Shown here: positions 7,358 through 16,250 of the stretch, piece after piece
Layout of the letters: every line of letters begins with the position of its first letter
Position numbering within the stretch: the stretch's first letter is position 1
Assembly: GCF_028416595.1 (NCBI RefSeq)
Contig: NZ_JAMQKC010000008.1
Span: forward strand, 1-64,000
DNA from: Aquibacillus salsiterrae
Lineage (GTDB): Bacteria > Bacillota > Bacilli > Bacillales > Amphibacillaceae
DNA: 64,000 nucleotides
Direction of reading: 5' to 3'
Position numbers and translations under genes: made by a program
The notes under the pieces: model-generated
Told to the model about the DNA's origin: nothing
The model's input: the letters and a program-made list of their open reading frames with translations, nothing else
The model's database searches: none

Positions 7358-7447
7358 AACCAAATCTCTTTCTAAAGCTCATGATTTGGCCAAGCCAAGA
7401 ATAGACATAAAGAAAGAAGAGTGAAAAAGAAGATAAGGAGGAGCTGA

Positions 7448-9271
7448 ATGTTAGAGACTATTCTCAAACTATTCACAAGTGAACAAAAAGCGGAAGCCAT
7501 TTTGTCCAATTCAACGATTGAACTTGTCTTTACGATCTTATTTTTAACATTTGTGGTCGCCGTTTTTATTCATTTATCGTTATTTGCGAAATTAAAGAAG
7601 ATTCGTAACTATTTGAGACACACGAACCGGATGGACGTTGATCCATTGCGTTCGTTTAAAGAAGAATTTGAAAGAAACCAAAAGCAGGAAGCTATTAAAG
7701 TGGAGACATTTGTGCAAGACAAATTTTCTGGTTGGCGGATATTCAATGTTCCGGTAGTTAGTCTGATTAAAATGATTCAAGCTACCGTTTCCATCTTTAT
7801 TTTAATTGGCGTTTTAGGTACGTTTATCGGGTTGACGATGTCTTTAGGTAACATTAGTTCGAGTGGGGACCAATTGGTTGAAAATGTTGCCAATGTATTA
7901 TCCGGTATTGATGTTGCTTTTTATACTAGTATTGCTGGTATGGGTTTATCGCTTATTATGACCGTGTTAATAAAGGCTTTTAATTCGGAGTATTTATTAA
8001 CAGATATTATGTTGAAAGTAGAATCTACTTTAAGTGAAGAGGAACAAAATGGGATGGGACGATTAATTACTGTTTCCGAAGCAATTAACCATTCCATCGG
8101 AAAACTACAGGAAACAAATCAAGAATCACTCTTAAGTATTGTCACTGCTTTTGATGGTTTTAAGGAATATACAGCGGGACTACAACAATCTGCAGAGGAC
8201 TTAGCTAAATTTAATGATGGCCTTTCCAAAAACCTCAAGGATTTCCAAGTGTTATTTGACAGTTTAAAAGAGGTGACTAACGGGATTGCAGATGGAACAA
8301 ATAGGCTGAATGAAAATTTTGGGCAGTTGTTTGATTATTTCAAACAAATGGATAGCCGAAATGAACGGATGGCAAAATTATTTGAAGATACGTATGAGAA
8401 GGCAAAGGAGACATCCAAAGCGCAAACGAATACGCTAAAACAATTTGAAGGGTCCGTAGAGGATTTAAAATCTTTCACTGCATCGATCTTAGACAAGCAA
8501 GAGGTATCCTCACAATCTTTAGAAAAGATTAATCAAAAGAATTATGAATTAGTCGAAAAGTTGGAAAAGCATAACAAGGAGTTTAAACAAATCTTTGGTT
8601 CAGACATTAGTTCAAAACTAGCTGGCATTACTTCTTACCTTAGTGAGCTTTCCGGTGAGTTCAATAAATTTGGCGACTCGATTGTTCATTTACCAGAAGC
8701 ACTACAAACGATTAATCAAGCTCAACTTGAATATAAACATCTGTTTTCAGACCGTATGGAGGAATTAAAGCAGTTTAATCGTGATTTCCATAATCATTTA
8801 AAAGCCCATTCTTCTGACTCGATAGCTTTTGAGAAACACTTACTTGAGGCAACAAATACGTATGAGCAAGTTGGTATAAAAAATAATCAGTTAATACATG
8901 AAATCAATGCAACAATCACACAAATGAATCATTCGTTTAATCAAAAGGAAAATCAAATGGAGGCTAGTGTTACGATTCTAAAAGATACACTTTCGAACTA
9001 TGTGATGAATTTGGAAGGGACACTTGGTGATAAATTGGACAAAGTAGTTCGAAGTTTCCATGATTATATTGACCAGACGAACCAAGGATTAAAGAAGGAA
9101 TTTAAAGAGTTACGTGTTGTTAATGAGGAAATTCAGCAAAGCAGTAATAGGTATGCCCAACAAACATTTAGTGAACTAAATCAAGAAATCCATAGACTAA
9201 ATCAACACCTCGAAGGGCTAAGCCGACAAGCAACAGCTACACCAACAGCAAGGTTGGGTCAACATGATTAA
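7448..9271 (+). CDS. ZorA-like MotA/TolQ/ExbB-type motor stator with long coiled-coil tail
   Basis: 607 aa. The N-terminal third carries TM segments at about 22-47, 108-134 and 154-177. The latter two hold the ExbB/MotA core signatures GVLGTFIGLTMSL and AFYTSIAGMGLSLI. From about 190 to the end is a long Gln/Glu/Lys-rich cytoplasmic helix, predicted coiled coil. This architecture (short channel core plus a very long intracellular tail) is that of ZorA rather than of MotA/MotP (about 270 aa). RBS AAGGAGGAG. It overlaps the OmpA/MotB-type partner by 8 nt. Proposed role: ion-driven rotor anchored to peptidoglycan by the partner. No other Zorya gene is nearby, so a defence role is not established. 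Confidence 0.8.
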   Translation: MLETILKLFTSEQKAEAILSNSTIELVFTILFLTFVVAVFIHLSLFAKLKKIRNYLRHTNRMDVDPLRSFKEEFERNQKQEAIKVETFVQDKFSGWRIFNVPVVSLIKMIQATVSIFILIGVLGTFIGLTMSLGNISSSGDQLVENVANVLSGIDVAFYTSIAGMGLSLIMTVLIKAFNSEYLLTDIMLKVESTLSEEEQNGMGRLITVSEAINHSIGKLQETNQESLLSIVTAFDGFKEYTAGLQQSAEDLAKFNDGLSKNLKDFQVLFDSLKEVTNGIADGTNRLNENFGQLFDYFKQMDSRNERMAKLFEDTYEKAKETSKAQTNTLKQFEGSVEDLKSFTASILDKQEVSSQSLEKINQKNYELVEKLEKHNKEFKQIFGSDISSKLAGITSYLSELSGEFNKFGDSIVHLPEALQTINQAQLEYKHLFSDRMEELKQFNRDFHNHLKAHSSDSIAFEKHLLEATNTYEQVGIKNNQLIHEINATITQMNHSFNQKENQMEASVTILKDTLSNYVMNLEGTLGDKLDKVVRSFHDYIDQTNQGLKKEFKELRVVNEEIQQSSNRYAQQTFSELNQEIHRLNQHLEGLSRQATATPTARLGQHD

Positions 9272-9956
9272 CAAATACCAAAGGCTTTTTCGTGATGAGC
9301 AGGATGAGGGTCACTTTTGGCCATCATTTACCGATCTATTAACGACCATCTTATTATGCTTTATCTTAATTTTTATTACGATGATGGTAATTAAGTCATT
9401 GCAAATTGAAGAGATGAATCGAACGATAGATCAACTTATGGGTGTTCGTTCTGAATTGGTCAAAAACTTGAAGCAAGAATTTAGTGATTCTCCACTTGAG
9501 ATTGAAGTGGATGAAAAAACAGGGGCAATTATCTTTGATACGGAAATATTATTTGAATATGATAAAGCTAATTTAAAGGATCAATCTTTTCAGTTTTTGG
9601 ATGAATTTGTACCCAAGTATTTAGATGTATTATTAGAAAGCGGATATGAAGAGTATATATCAGAAATTATTATTGAAGGTCATACAGATCGAGATGGAAG
9701 CTATCTGTATAATCTTCAATTATCACAGGAAAGAGCGTTTAGTGTTGCAGAATATATTTTAAGTAATCAATTCCCATATAAAAATATTCAACAACAGCTA
9801 CAAGAAAAGTTAACAGTGAATGGTAAGTCCTTTTCTGACAGCAGAACGGATGAAAACGGCAATTATAGTGCTAGCAGGTCTCGACGTGTTGAATTTAAAT
9901 TCAGGCTTAAGGATCAAGAGATACTCGAGAAAACAAGGGATATATTAAATAAATAA
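9264..9956 (+). CDS. ZorB-like OmpA/MotB-type peptidoglycan-anchored partner
   Basis: 230 aa. FWPSFTDLLTTIL (18-30) leads into a single TM helix; Asp24 sits where MotB/ZorB carry the ion-binding Asp. A linker helix follows, then an OmpA-family domain (about 85-220) with IIEGHTDRDG, NLQLSQERA and the C-terminal SRSRRVEFKF, the peptidoglycan-binding pattern. Length matches ZorB. Translationally coupled to the ZorA-like gene; together they should form a stator complex using H+ or Na+. Confidence 0.85.
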   Translation: MINKYQRLFRDEQDEGHFWPSFTDLLTTILLCFILIFITMMVIKSLQIEEMNRTIDQLMGVRSELVKNLKQEFSDSPLEIEVDEKTGAIIFDTEILFEYDKANLKDQSFQFLDEFVPKYLDVLLESGYEEYISEIIIEGHTDRDGSYLYNLQLSQERAFSVAEYILSNQFPYKNIQQQLQEKLTVNGKSFSDSRTDENGNYSASRSRRVEFKFRLKDQEILEKTRDILNK

Positions 9957-9980
9957 AATTTCTTAGTATTTATTAAGGGA

Positions 9981-10011
9981 TGGTTAGTCAGTGATGGGCT
10001 AACATTTTTTT
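9981..10011 (+). terminator. Terminator of the ZorAB-like operon
   Basis: GTTAG (9983-9987) pairs with CTAAC (9999-10003), extended by flanking AT/AT pairs, followed by seven T. Confidence 0.7.
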
Positions 10012-10079
10012 GCATTCGTGCTAAGGTAGCGGATAACAGATTGAACTTGAGGGAAAATAAAATTGTGGAGGTGTTACTA

Positions 10080-10238
10080 ATGGGAAAGAAAATAAAAAAC
10101 AGTAAGTTAAACGGTGAATATAGTGATGAACAAGCAGTAAGAAAAGAACTTTCTAGACATTTTGATCACGAATTTGCCAATGAGCCTTTAACAACTAATG
10201 AGAAGCACAATAACAAAAAGACAAAAAAAAGACAGTAA
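10080..10238 (+). CDS. sspO: Small acid-soluble spore protein O-like
   Basis: 52 aa starting MGKKIKNSKLNG. The C-terminal half, EFANEPLTTNEKHNNKKTKK, matches the SspO pattern (FANEPLT...RQNNKKRKK); the middle is diverged. SspO is a minor spore-core protein made in the forespore. The start is set by RBS GGAGGTG (10067-10073); an upstream in-frame codon has no RBS. The gene stands alone here, beside the germination operon. Confidence 0.7.
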   Translation: MGKKIKNSKLNGEYSDEQAVRKELSRHFDHEFANEPLTTNEKHNNKKTKKRQ

Positions 10239-10244
10239 ATATAA

Positions 10245-10273
10245 GTAGGGAATAGCTAATCGCTATTCCCTAC
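10245..10273. terminator. Hairpin between sspO-like and gerAB-like genes
   Basis: A perfect 12-bp stem (GTAGGGAATAGC/GCTATTCCCTAC) with a 5-nt loop. It overlaps the stop codon of the convergent germination gene. The flanks are AT-rich without a clean T run. Confidence 0.65.
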
Positions 10274-11337
10274 TCACTATTGTGGCTCGGGAGGTATCTA
10301 ATGAACAAAATAAACAAAAATATGAATATTTCTAACACAAGACCAATGATCGTCCACGTTAAAAAAGTAAACCTGAGGTGTACCATGCTTGTTTTAAATA
10401 ATGCCATCGATAATATACCGAGGGTCAAAATAGTTGGAAAAAGAAACATGCTTGTCGGGTTATCCTCTCTCGTTTGAAAAAGGGTTTTATCGATTAAATA
10501 AAGGACAATACAAAGTTTGCTTAAAAATACTGGCATCCACAAAATGACGATGACTAAATCTAAACGATCTAGAAAGTCAGTTAAGTGGATCTCTTGGATC
10601 ATACGATAGTTTGGATAGGTTGTTTTAGAAACGATTTCTTGACCTAAAACAGCAATGTTTAAACTCACTAGGATAGTAAGTAACAAAATGCCAAATCCAA
10701 CTCCATAGATTGTCATTTTTTTAATGCTCTTGTTACAATTTTTGTTCTCAAGTAACATGATCAAAACGACAAACTCGCCTACCCAAGGAAGTAGTTCAAA
10801 AGACGATTTAGTTAAATTAGCAACCATATTGGTTTGGATAATTGGCATATAATTCACCCAGTTTATTTCGTTTGTTAACATTAACGGTAACGATAAAACG
10901 ATGACACTAAACACAATGAATTGGATAAGCGTAATTCTTGAAATTACTTCTAATCCAGCTGCGCAAATGTAGTACAAGGTTGCTGATATTAACAGCATTG
11001 TTACAACAATGGGGGTTTTTGGAAGTAAAGCCTCCATCGTAAAATCAGTAAAAGCACGTAAGTCTCTAATATAAATGGTAATAAGTAGGAAACCAACTGT
11101 TACTTTGAGAAGCCGGTGCATCATGGAATGCTGTTTTAATTTTTCTTGCAAAACATTTCCTTTTCCAACTGCAAGTACGACTAATCCCAAAAGGAACGGT
11201 GTCACGAGTATAGGTGTTAGCCATGCGTTTTGGTTTGCGATTTGGGTTAAGATTTGCGGCAATGTAATTAATGAAGCTGAGACAATCAAATTCGCAATGA
11301 ATATCGCTAGTTGAAAGGAAGAGATGACTTGTTTCAT
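10270..11337 (-). CDS. Spore germination receptor B subunit (GerAB/GerKB family permease)
   Basis: 355 aa, about ten TM segments, endospore germination permease of the APC superfamily. The B subunit forms the germinant-binding pocket in the spore inner membrane. Last gene of the A-C-D-B operon; its ATG overlaps the stop of the D gene (ATGA). The germinant cannot be predicted from sequence. Confidence 0.92.
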   Translation of the reverse strand: MKQVISSFQLAIFIANLIVSASLITLPQILTQIANQNAWLTPILVTPFLLGLVVLAVGKGNVLQEKLKQHSMMHRLLKVTVGFLLITIYIRDLRAFTDFTMEALLPKTPIVVTMLLISATLYYICAAGLEVISRITLIQFIVFSVIVLSLPLMLTNEINWVNYMPIIQTNMVANLTKSSFELLPWVGEFVVLIMLLENKNCNKSIKKMTIYGVGFGILLLTILVSLNIAVLGQEIVSKTTYPNYRMIQEIHLTDFLDRLDLVIVILWMPVFLSKLCIVLYLIDKTLFQTREDNPTSMFLFPTILTLGILSMALFKTSMVHLRFTFLTWTIIGLVLEIFIFLFILFIRYLPSHNSE

Positions 11338-11552
11338 TCTGAGATCACCACGCTTGTTAAATCGCCAATTGTGTTGTTAAGGTACTTCGTTAACCATCCA
11401 ACAGAACTATCTGATAAAAGTAACATGGCAGCCCCTGCACATATGGCAAGGGAAAAGTAAATCCATTTCTTTCTACTATGTTGGTTAATTTGTTTTCTGT
11501 TTATAAGTGTGTACAAAAGGACATATACGATGATCCCTATTGTGGCATACAT
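11334..11552 (-). CDS. Germination receptor D-type small membrane protein
   Basis: 72 aa with two TM helices (about 3-18 and 30-47) joined by a basic loop. Small two-helix D subunits are known in some ger operons and tune receptor function. RBS AAGGAG; only 4 nt after the C gene and overlapping the B gene by 4 nt, so it belongs to the receptor. Confidence 0.75.
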   Translation of the reverse strand: MYATIGIIVYVLLYTLINRKQINQHSRKKWIYFSLAICAGAAMLLLSDSSVGWLTKYLNNTIGDLTSVVISE

Positions 11553-11556
11553 GGAA

Positions 11557-12717
11557 TCACTCCTTAATTGTTATTCCAGGACTTGTGTTACGAATTATTT
11601 CTGCATTGATCTTCGTCGTAATTTCAGTATCTTTTAAGATTGTGCGCCAATCATCCGCCCAATATTTATCCCATGTTAAGGAATCAGATTGATATAGATG
11701 GTAACCTAATCCAGCTATGTCAATCCCTTCCTCTTGCGAACGATTTAATATAGAAGTTACCTCTTTTTTTATACTGGATTCTAATTTATTAATGGCTAAC
11801 TCATATTCAGATGGGTTGTCAAAATCTAAATCAGCCTCGTTTTGCTCCACGCGTGCCTCAAGATTAATAGTTATGGTGAACTTTGGTAGATTATTTTTGA
11901 CTGTATGGTTGATCTTAAGCTTTTCATTTGTCACCCTAATATTCATTTCCTTCGTATCTTTTACTGGATAAGTATAGGTTTGGTCATCCATTTCGCTAAT
12001 TATCCATTTAATTCCTTTACTTTCTTCAGTTGATGCAAAAAAACCTAGTTGATCATCTTTGAATACTGCAAGCCTACTTATTTCAATTTCTTCTTTTTTG
12101 TTTTCTTCGTCATTGTTTTGTGTCATTGATTTCGAGACGATTGGTAAAATAGGGTCTATTCCGGGATTATATATATCATTTATTAGTTCCTTAACCGACC
12201 GACGAACACCACCCTTTGCCAGCTCGCGAATCGTTTCAGACGAAAATTGTTCAAAATGTGGGGTGGAGTTTAGAATATCCATGGCTTTTCCTTCGGTAAC
12301 GAACACAGATGACGATAACCTTGATTGTGGCTGTTCAATAATTACATCCAACGAATCATGAAAGCCATTTCTCGCTAATTCCTCCCCAAAAATAATAATT
12401 CTGCGGTGTGAGAAGAATAATTCTCTTGACATTCTGCTCTGAAGATCATCATTACTTTCGCGAATATTCCTACCTTGACCAGAATCTACATAATAAGGAG
12501 CACTTCCTCCAGCCCCTCCCCCGCCGCTAGACGATCCGGACTGACCGGAATTACCTGGTAAAGGGACTTGAACAGATGTTCTGTATTTGTTTTTGTCTAA
12601 CTTGTCAAAACCAGTTCCTAATACAAATGCAAGGTCATTTACTTCTTTTCTGTCCCAGCATCCAGTCAATAACAAAATACAACTTAGAAGAAGAAAAACA
12701 AATCGAAAGACTACCAT
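11557..12717 (-). CDS. Spore germination receptor C subunit, lipoprotein (Ger(x)C family)
   Basis: 386 aa. Signal peptide with lipobox LLTGC (Cys20) followed by the WDRKEVNDLAFV motif typical of GerAC/GerKC. A Gly/Ser-rich insertion (GQSGSSSGGGGAGGS) lies near residue 60-75. The start at 12717 is chosen because the RBS GAGGAG lies 7 nt upstream; a TTG at 12732 would contain that RBS. It sits on the outer face of the spore inner membrane with the A and B subunits. Confidence 0.92.
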   Translation of the reverse strand: MVVFRFVFLLLSCILLLTGCWDRKEVNDLAFVLGTGFDKLDKNKYRTSVQVPLPGNSGQSGSSSGGGGAGGSAPYYVDSGQGRNIRESNDDLQSRMSRELFFSHRRIIIFGEELARNGFHDSLDVIIEQPQSRLSSSVFVTEGKAMDILNSTPHFEQFSSETIRELAKGGVRRSVKELINDIYNPGIDPILPIVSKSMTQNNDEENKKEEIEISRLAVFKDDQLGFFASTEESKGIKWIISEMDDQTYTYPVKDTKEMNIRVTNEKLKINHTVKNNLPKFTITINLEARVEQNEADLDFDNPSEYELAINKLESSIKKEVTSILNRSQEEGIDIAGLGYHLYQSDSLTWDKYWADDWRTILKDTEITTKINAEIIRNTSPGITIKE

Positions 12718-12728
12718 TTTAACGCTCC

Positions 12729-14264
12729 TCAAGACTTTTTCTTTTCTGAGTAAGGTTTAAAGCTTTTTGCTTTACGTACCGTATTCTCTTTGACGAATTG
12801 CTCCGGTCGGCGATCCATCTCCCACCATGGCACGCGGATAAATACATCCTTTAACTCGCTCCAGTCTAATGGTGACAGGGGAGAAAAATACGGTACCCCA
12901 AACGATCTTAATCTGCATAAATGTGTCAGTAAAACAATCGACCCTATGACAACGCCAAATAACCCAAAGGTACCGGCCAAAATAAGCATTGGGAATCGCA
13001 AAAGTCTAATCGATATGGCCATATTAAATCTCGGGATTGTGAACGAGGCAATACCTGTAAGAGATACGACGATAACCATTGGTGCAGATACAATCCCGGC
13101 TTCAACTGCAGCCTGACCAATTACTAAAGCCCCTAATATACTTACGGCCTGACCAATAACTTTAGGTAACCGAATGCCGGCTTCTCTTAATGCCTCAAAG
13201 GCAAGTTCCATAATTAAGGCCTCAACCAACACTGGAAAAGGTATTGCCTCCCGACTAGCAGCAATACTTAACAACAAGGTAGTCGGAACCATTTCCTGGT
13301 GAAAGGTAGTAACAGCTACATAAAATGCCGGCATTAATAGAGCAAGAAATAAAAGTACTGTTCGCAATAAACGTAGAAATATCGAGATGTGAAATCGTTG
13401 GTAATAGTCCTCGCTAGCTTGAATAAATTGCCAAAAGCTTACAGGTAATATTAAAACAAATGGTGTCCCGTCAACGACAATGCAAACTCTTCCCTCTAAC
13501 AGGTTTGCTGCAGCTGTATCAGGTCTTTCCGTATTCTGAATTTGAGGAAAAAAGCTGAAGGGACTATCTTCTATTAGTTCCTCGATATAGCCACTTTCTA
13601 ATATCCCATCGATTTCTATCTTATCTAATCTAGCAAGTACCTCTTTAACAAGCTCTGGTGGAGCAAGATTTTCCATATACATGATTGCAACACTTGTCTT
13701 TGTTTCTGTCCCGATTTTACGAGATAAAACTTTTAAATTAGACGAATGAATCTTTTGTCTTATTAAAGAAGTATTAACACGTATTGCCTCCGTAAAACCT
13801 TCACGTGGTCCGCGAATGACTGATTCTGAATCTGGTTCACCAACACTTCTTTTCGTTGCCCCTTTTGCATCAATAACAATAGCTTTATCAAAAGTATCAA
13901 CAATTAACACTGTATTTCCGTCTAAAATTTGGTTAATTGTATCTGTCAAAGTAGTTGATTCAGATACGGAATTAATCGATACAATTTTTTCTTCTATCAT
14001 TTCGGCATCAAGTCGTTGATCGTCTAGGTCCTTAAATAATTGTTCAATTGCATGAAGTTCAATCCGATTAGAATCAACTAACCCATCAATGTAAATGAGA
14101 TAGGCGTGCCGTTTTCCAACATTTATTTTTCTAAAGATTAAATCAGAAGAGTCCTTAAATTCCTCTTTTATATAATCCACGGTTGTTTCAACATTGGATA
14201 AAATGGGTTGCTCGTTGGATTGCTTAGTTTTACTTGTCTCTTTGCCTTTTGTACGAAACCTCAT
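12729..14264 (-). CDS. Spore germination receptor A subunit (GerAA/GerKA family)
   Basis: 511 aa: soluble N-terminal domain (to about 240), then five or so TM segments; family motifs include EGRVCIVVDGTPFVLILPV-like and IPFPVLVEALIMELAFEALREA-like stretches. The A subunit forms an oligomeric ion channel. Start: ATG at 14264 has RBS AGGGGA 7 nt upstream, whereas the ATG at 14285 has none. First gene of the operon; a forespore (SigG) promoter is expected in 14265-14432 but I could not identify one. Confidence 0.92.
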   Translation of the reverse strand: MRFRTKGKETSKTKQSNEQPILSNVETTVDYIKEEFKDSSDLIFRKINVGKRHAYLIYIDGLVDSNRIELHAIEQLFKDLDDQRLDAEMIEEKIVSINSVSESTTLTDTINQILDGNTVLIVDTFDKAIVIDAKGATKRSVGEPDSESVIRGPREGFTEAIRVNTSLIRQKIHSSNLKVLSRKIGTETKTSVAIMYMENLAPPELVKEVLARLDKIEIDGILESGYIEELIEDSPFSFFPQIQNTERPDTAAANLLEGRVCIVVDGTPFVLILPVSFWQFIQASEDYYQRFHISIFLRLLRTVLLFLALLMPAFYVAVTTFHQEMVPTTLLLSIAASREAIPFPVLVEALIMELAFEALREAGIRLPKVIGQAVSILGALVIGQAAVEAGIVSAPMVIVVSLTGIASFTIPRFNMAISIRLLRFPMLILAGTFGLFGVVIGSIVLLTHLCRLRSFGVPYFSPLSPLDWSELKDVFIRVPWWEMDRRPEQFVKENTVRKAKSFKPYSEKKKS

Positions 14265-14432
14265 AAAAAAATCCCCTATATCCATTTTTTAATAATTTGC
14301 CCTGTTACTGGGTTAATATCCGTGTTAAAGTCAGAAATTAATTTGTTCAGCTTATGAAAGTAGTCTGTACAAATCGTCGAAGTCTTGGTATCATGTTAGG
14401 AAACATAACAAACTTACGGCAGGAGAGTTAAC

Positions 14433-14834
14433 ATGATTTTACGAGATGAATGGAATCGTCATTTGGATTTAGCTAGTACAGAAATCATTATCATGCTTAA
14501 ACAGCTCAAGGGTAAGAAAGAAATGGAAATTGAGCAAATAAAAGAAAAAATAAGAAAGTATGAGGACAAACGAAGAGCAGAAGAGGCTTTTTACCAATCG
14601 CTATCACCCATTAGAAAACTGTTTGCTAGTCGACAACCAAGTCACCATCAGGCAGTGGAGTATATTGTTCATGTGAAAGAAAGATTAAAGCAAATTGAAC
14701 GAATAAGACTTAGAATCTATGAATTAAATGGCGCTATCCGTAGATTGCAAGAAGAAAATGCGGACTATATCGAAATTTCTAGTACTTTATTAGATGAGAT
14801 ACTTCTATCACTAAGAGAGGGGAATAGGGCGTGA
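14433..14834 (+). CDS. Coiled-coil protein coupled to the ammonium channel gene
   Basis: 133 aa, rich in Lys/Glu/Arg, predicted almost wholly helical and coiled coil, with no membrane segment. I do not recognise a named family. RBS CAGGAGAG. The stop overlaps the amt start by 4 nt (GTGA), so the two are co-translated. It takes the position where a PII regulator gene (glnK) would be expected, but has no PII features. Confidence 0.75.
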   Translation: MILRDEWNRHLDLASTEIIIMLKQLKGKKEMEIEQIKEKIRKYEDKRRAEEAFYQSLSPIRKLFASRQPSHHQAVEYIVHVKERLKQIERIRLRIYELNGAIRRLQEENADYIEISSTLLDEILLSLREGNRA

Positions 14835-16108
14835 CAATTGATACGTTGAATACGGGGCTTGATACGATATGGATAGTCTTAACAGCTGCCATGATCATAT
14901 TGATGGAGGGCGGTTTTGCTTTACTCGAAGCAGGATTTGTCCGCCACAAAAATAATGTAAATATAATTATGAAAGTGTTTGCTGACATTACAATAGGTGC
15001 TTTAAGTTTTTATCTGATCGGATTTGGATTGATGTGGGGGGCAGATGCGTTTGGTTTGATTGGGACAAATGGATTTACCTTGTCCGGAGATTTGTCGCAT
15101 TTAAAGTTAAATGTATCCTTAGACACTTTTTGGTTATTTCAAGCAGCGTTTGTTATTGCTGTTATTTCAATTGTTTCTGGTGCTGTTGCAGAACGAATTA
15201 ATTTTAGAGCGTACCTTCTCTACATCGTCCTTATGACAGCTATTATTTATCCAATTGCTGGGCACTGGGTATGGGGAGGTGGATTTCTTGGTCAACTAGG
15301 TATGGTAGACTTTGCGGGTTCCGCTGTCATTCATGGATTAGGAGGATTTGCGGCACTTGCTGCTGCTATTTTTATCGGTCCGAGAAAAGGGAAATTCACT
15401 CAAAACGGGACAAGTGCAATAGCACTGCCTAGTAACTTACCATTAGCATCTGTTGGTGCATTTTTGTTGTGGTTTGGTTGGTTTGGCTTTAATGCTGGAA
15501 GTACATTAAGCGCAACAGATGGCAGAATTGGCCATATCGCTATTGTTACCATGTTATCTGCTGTCTCTGGTGGGGCGGCGACATTGTTATACACCTTGTT
15601 TCGCTATAAACGGTCCGATGCCCCATCTGTCATTAACGGTTCTTTAGCTGGGTTAGTTGGAATTACAGCTGGATGTGCATTTGTTACTGATCAAGCTGCC
15701 ATCTTAATCGGTGCAATTTCTGGCTTGTTAATGATAGTAGCAACGAATTGGTTAGAATCAAGAAAAATCGATGATCCAGTTGGTGCTTTTCCTGTCCATG
15801 CAGTTTCTGGAGTTTGGGGAACGATTGCACTTGGACTTTTTTCGACAGATGGCGGCTTGTTTTACAGTGGAAGCTGGGTACTGGTTGGAACTCAACTTTT
15901 CGGACTAGTTGTTTTATGTACATGGGGGTTTGTTGCGACGTGGGGTGGCTTAGCGTTAATCAACAGAATTGTCCCGGTCCGTTCTACCGAGGAGGAAGAA
16001 GAGATTGGATTAGACATAAGTTACCACGGAGTTCTAGCTGCATATCAAGAACGTGATTTTATTAACAGTGAAGAACACCTGATTGATTATGACAATAAAT
16101 ATAAATGA
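14831..16108 (+). CDS. amt: Ammonium transporter (Amt/NrgA family)
   Basis: 425 aa with 11 TM segments. Early motif MEGGFALLEAGFVRHKN, pore-region histidines in PIAGHWVWGGG and DDPVGAFPVHAVSGVWGT, and the cytoplasmic tail with EEEIGLDISYHG, which binds PII in relatives. It conducts ammonium into the cell. GTG start within the overlap. In B. subtilis the amt gene pairs with glnK; here no PII gene follows, only a terminator. Confidence 0.94.
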   Translation: MTIDTLNTGLDTIWIVLTAAMIILMEGGFALLEAGFVRHKNNVNIIMKVFADITIGALSFYLIGFGLMWGADAFGLIGTNGFTLSGDLSHLKLNVSLDTFWLFQAAFVIAVISIVSGAVAERINFRAYLLYIVLMTAIIYPIAGHWVWGGGFLGQLGMVDFAGSAVIHGLGGFAALAAAIFIGPRKGKFTQNGTSAIALPSNLPLASVGAFLLWFGWFGFNAGSTLSATDGRIGHIAIVTMLSAVSGGAATLLYTLFRYKRSDAPSVINGSLAGLVGITAGCAFVTDQAAILIGAISGLLMIVATNWLESRKIDDPVGAFPVHAVSGVWGTIALGLFSTDGGLFYSGSWVLVGTQLFGLVVLCTWGFVATWGGLALINRIVPVRSTEEEEEIGLDISYHGVLAAYQERDFINSEEHLIDYDNKYK

Positions 16109-16123
16109 TTTTTTCATTCATTC

Positions 16124-16165
16124 AAGCCTCTAAGTAGAAAAACTACAAAGAGGCTTAATTTATTT
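16124..16165 (+). terminator. Terminator of the amt operon
   Basis: AAGCCTCT/AGAGGCTT with an inner GTAG/CTAC pair, followed by AATTTATTT. Confidence 0.85.
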
Positions 16166-16250
16166 GAATAACAGAATTCGCTCTCCTTGATAAGACTTAA
16201 GTAAAAGGGCATGATAAGATAAAAGATTTCGTAAAAGGAGTAGATTATTC

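Noticed and set aside
7448..9956. A complete Zorya defence system
   Set aside because: No helicase, ZorC-like or HNH nuclease gene is adjacent; only the motor pair is present, so a defence label would go too far.
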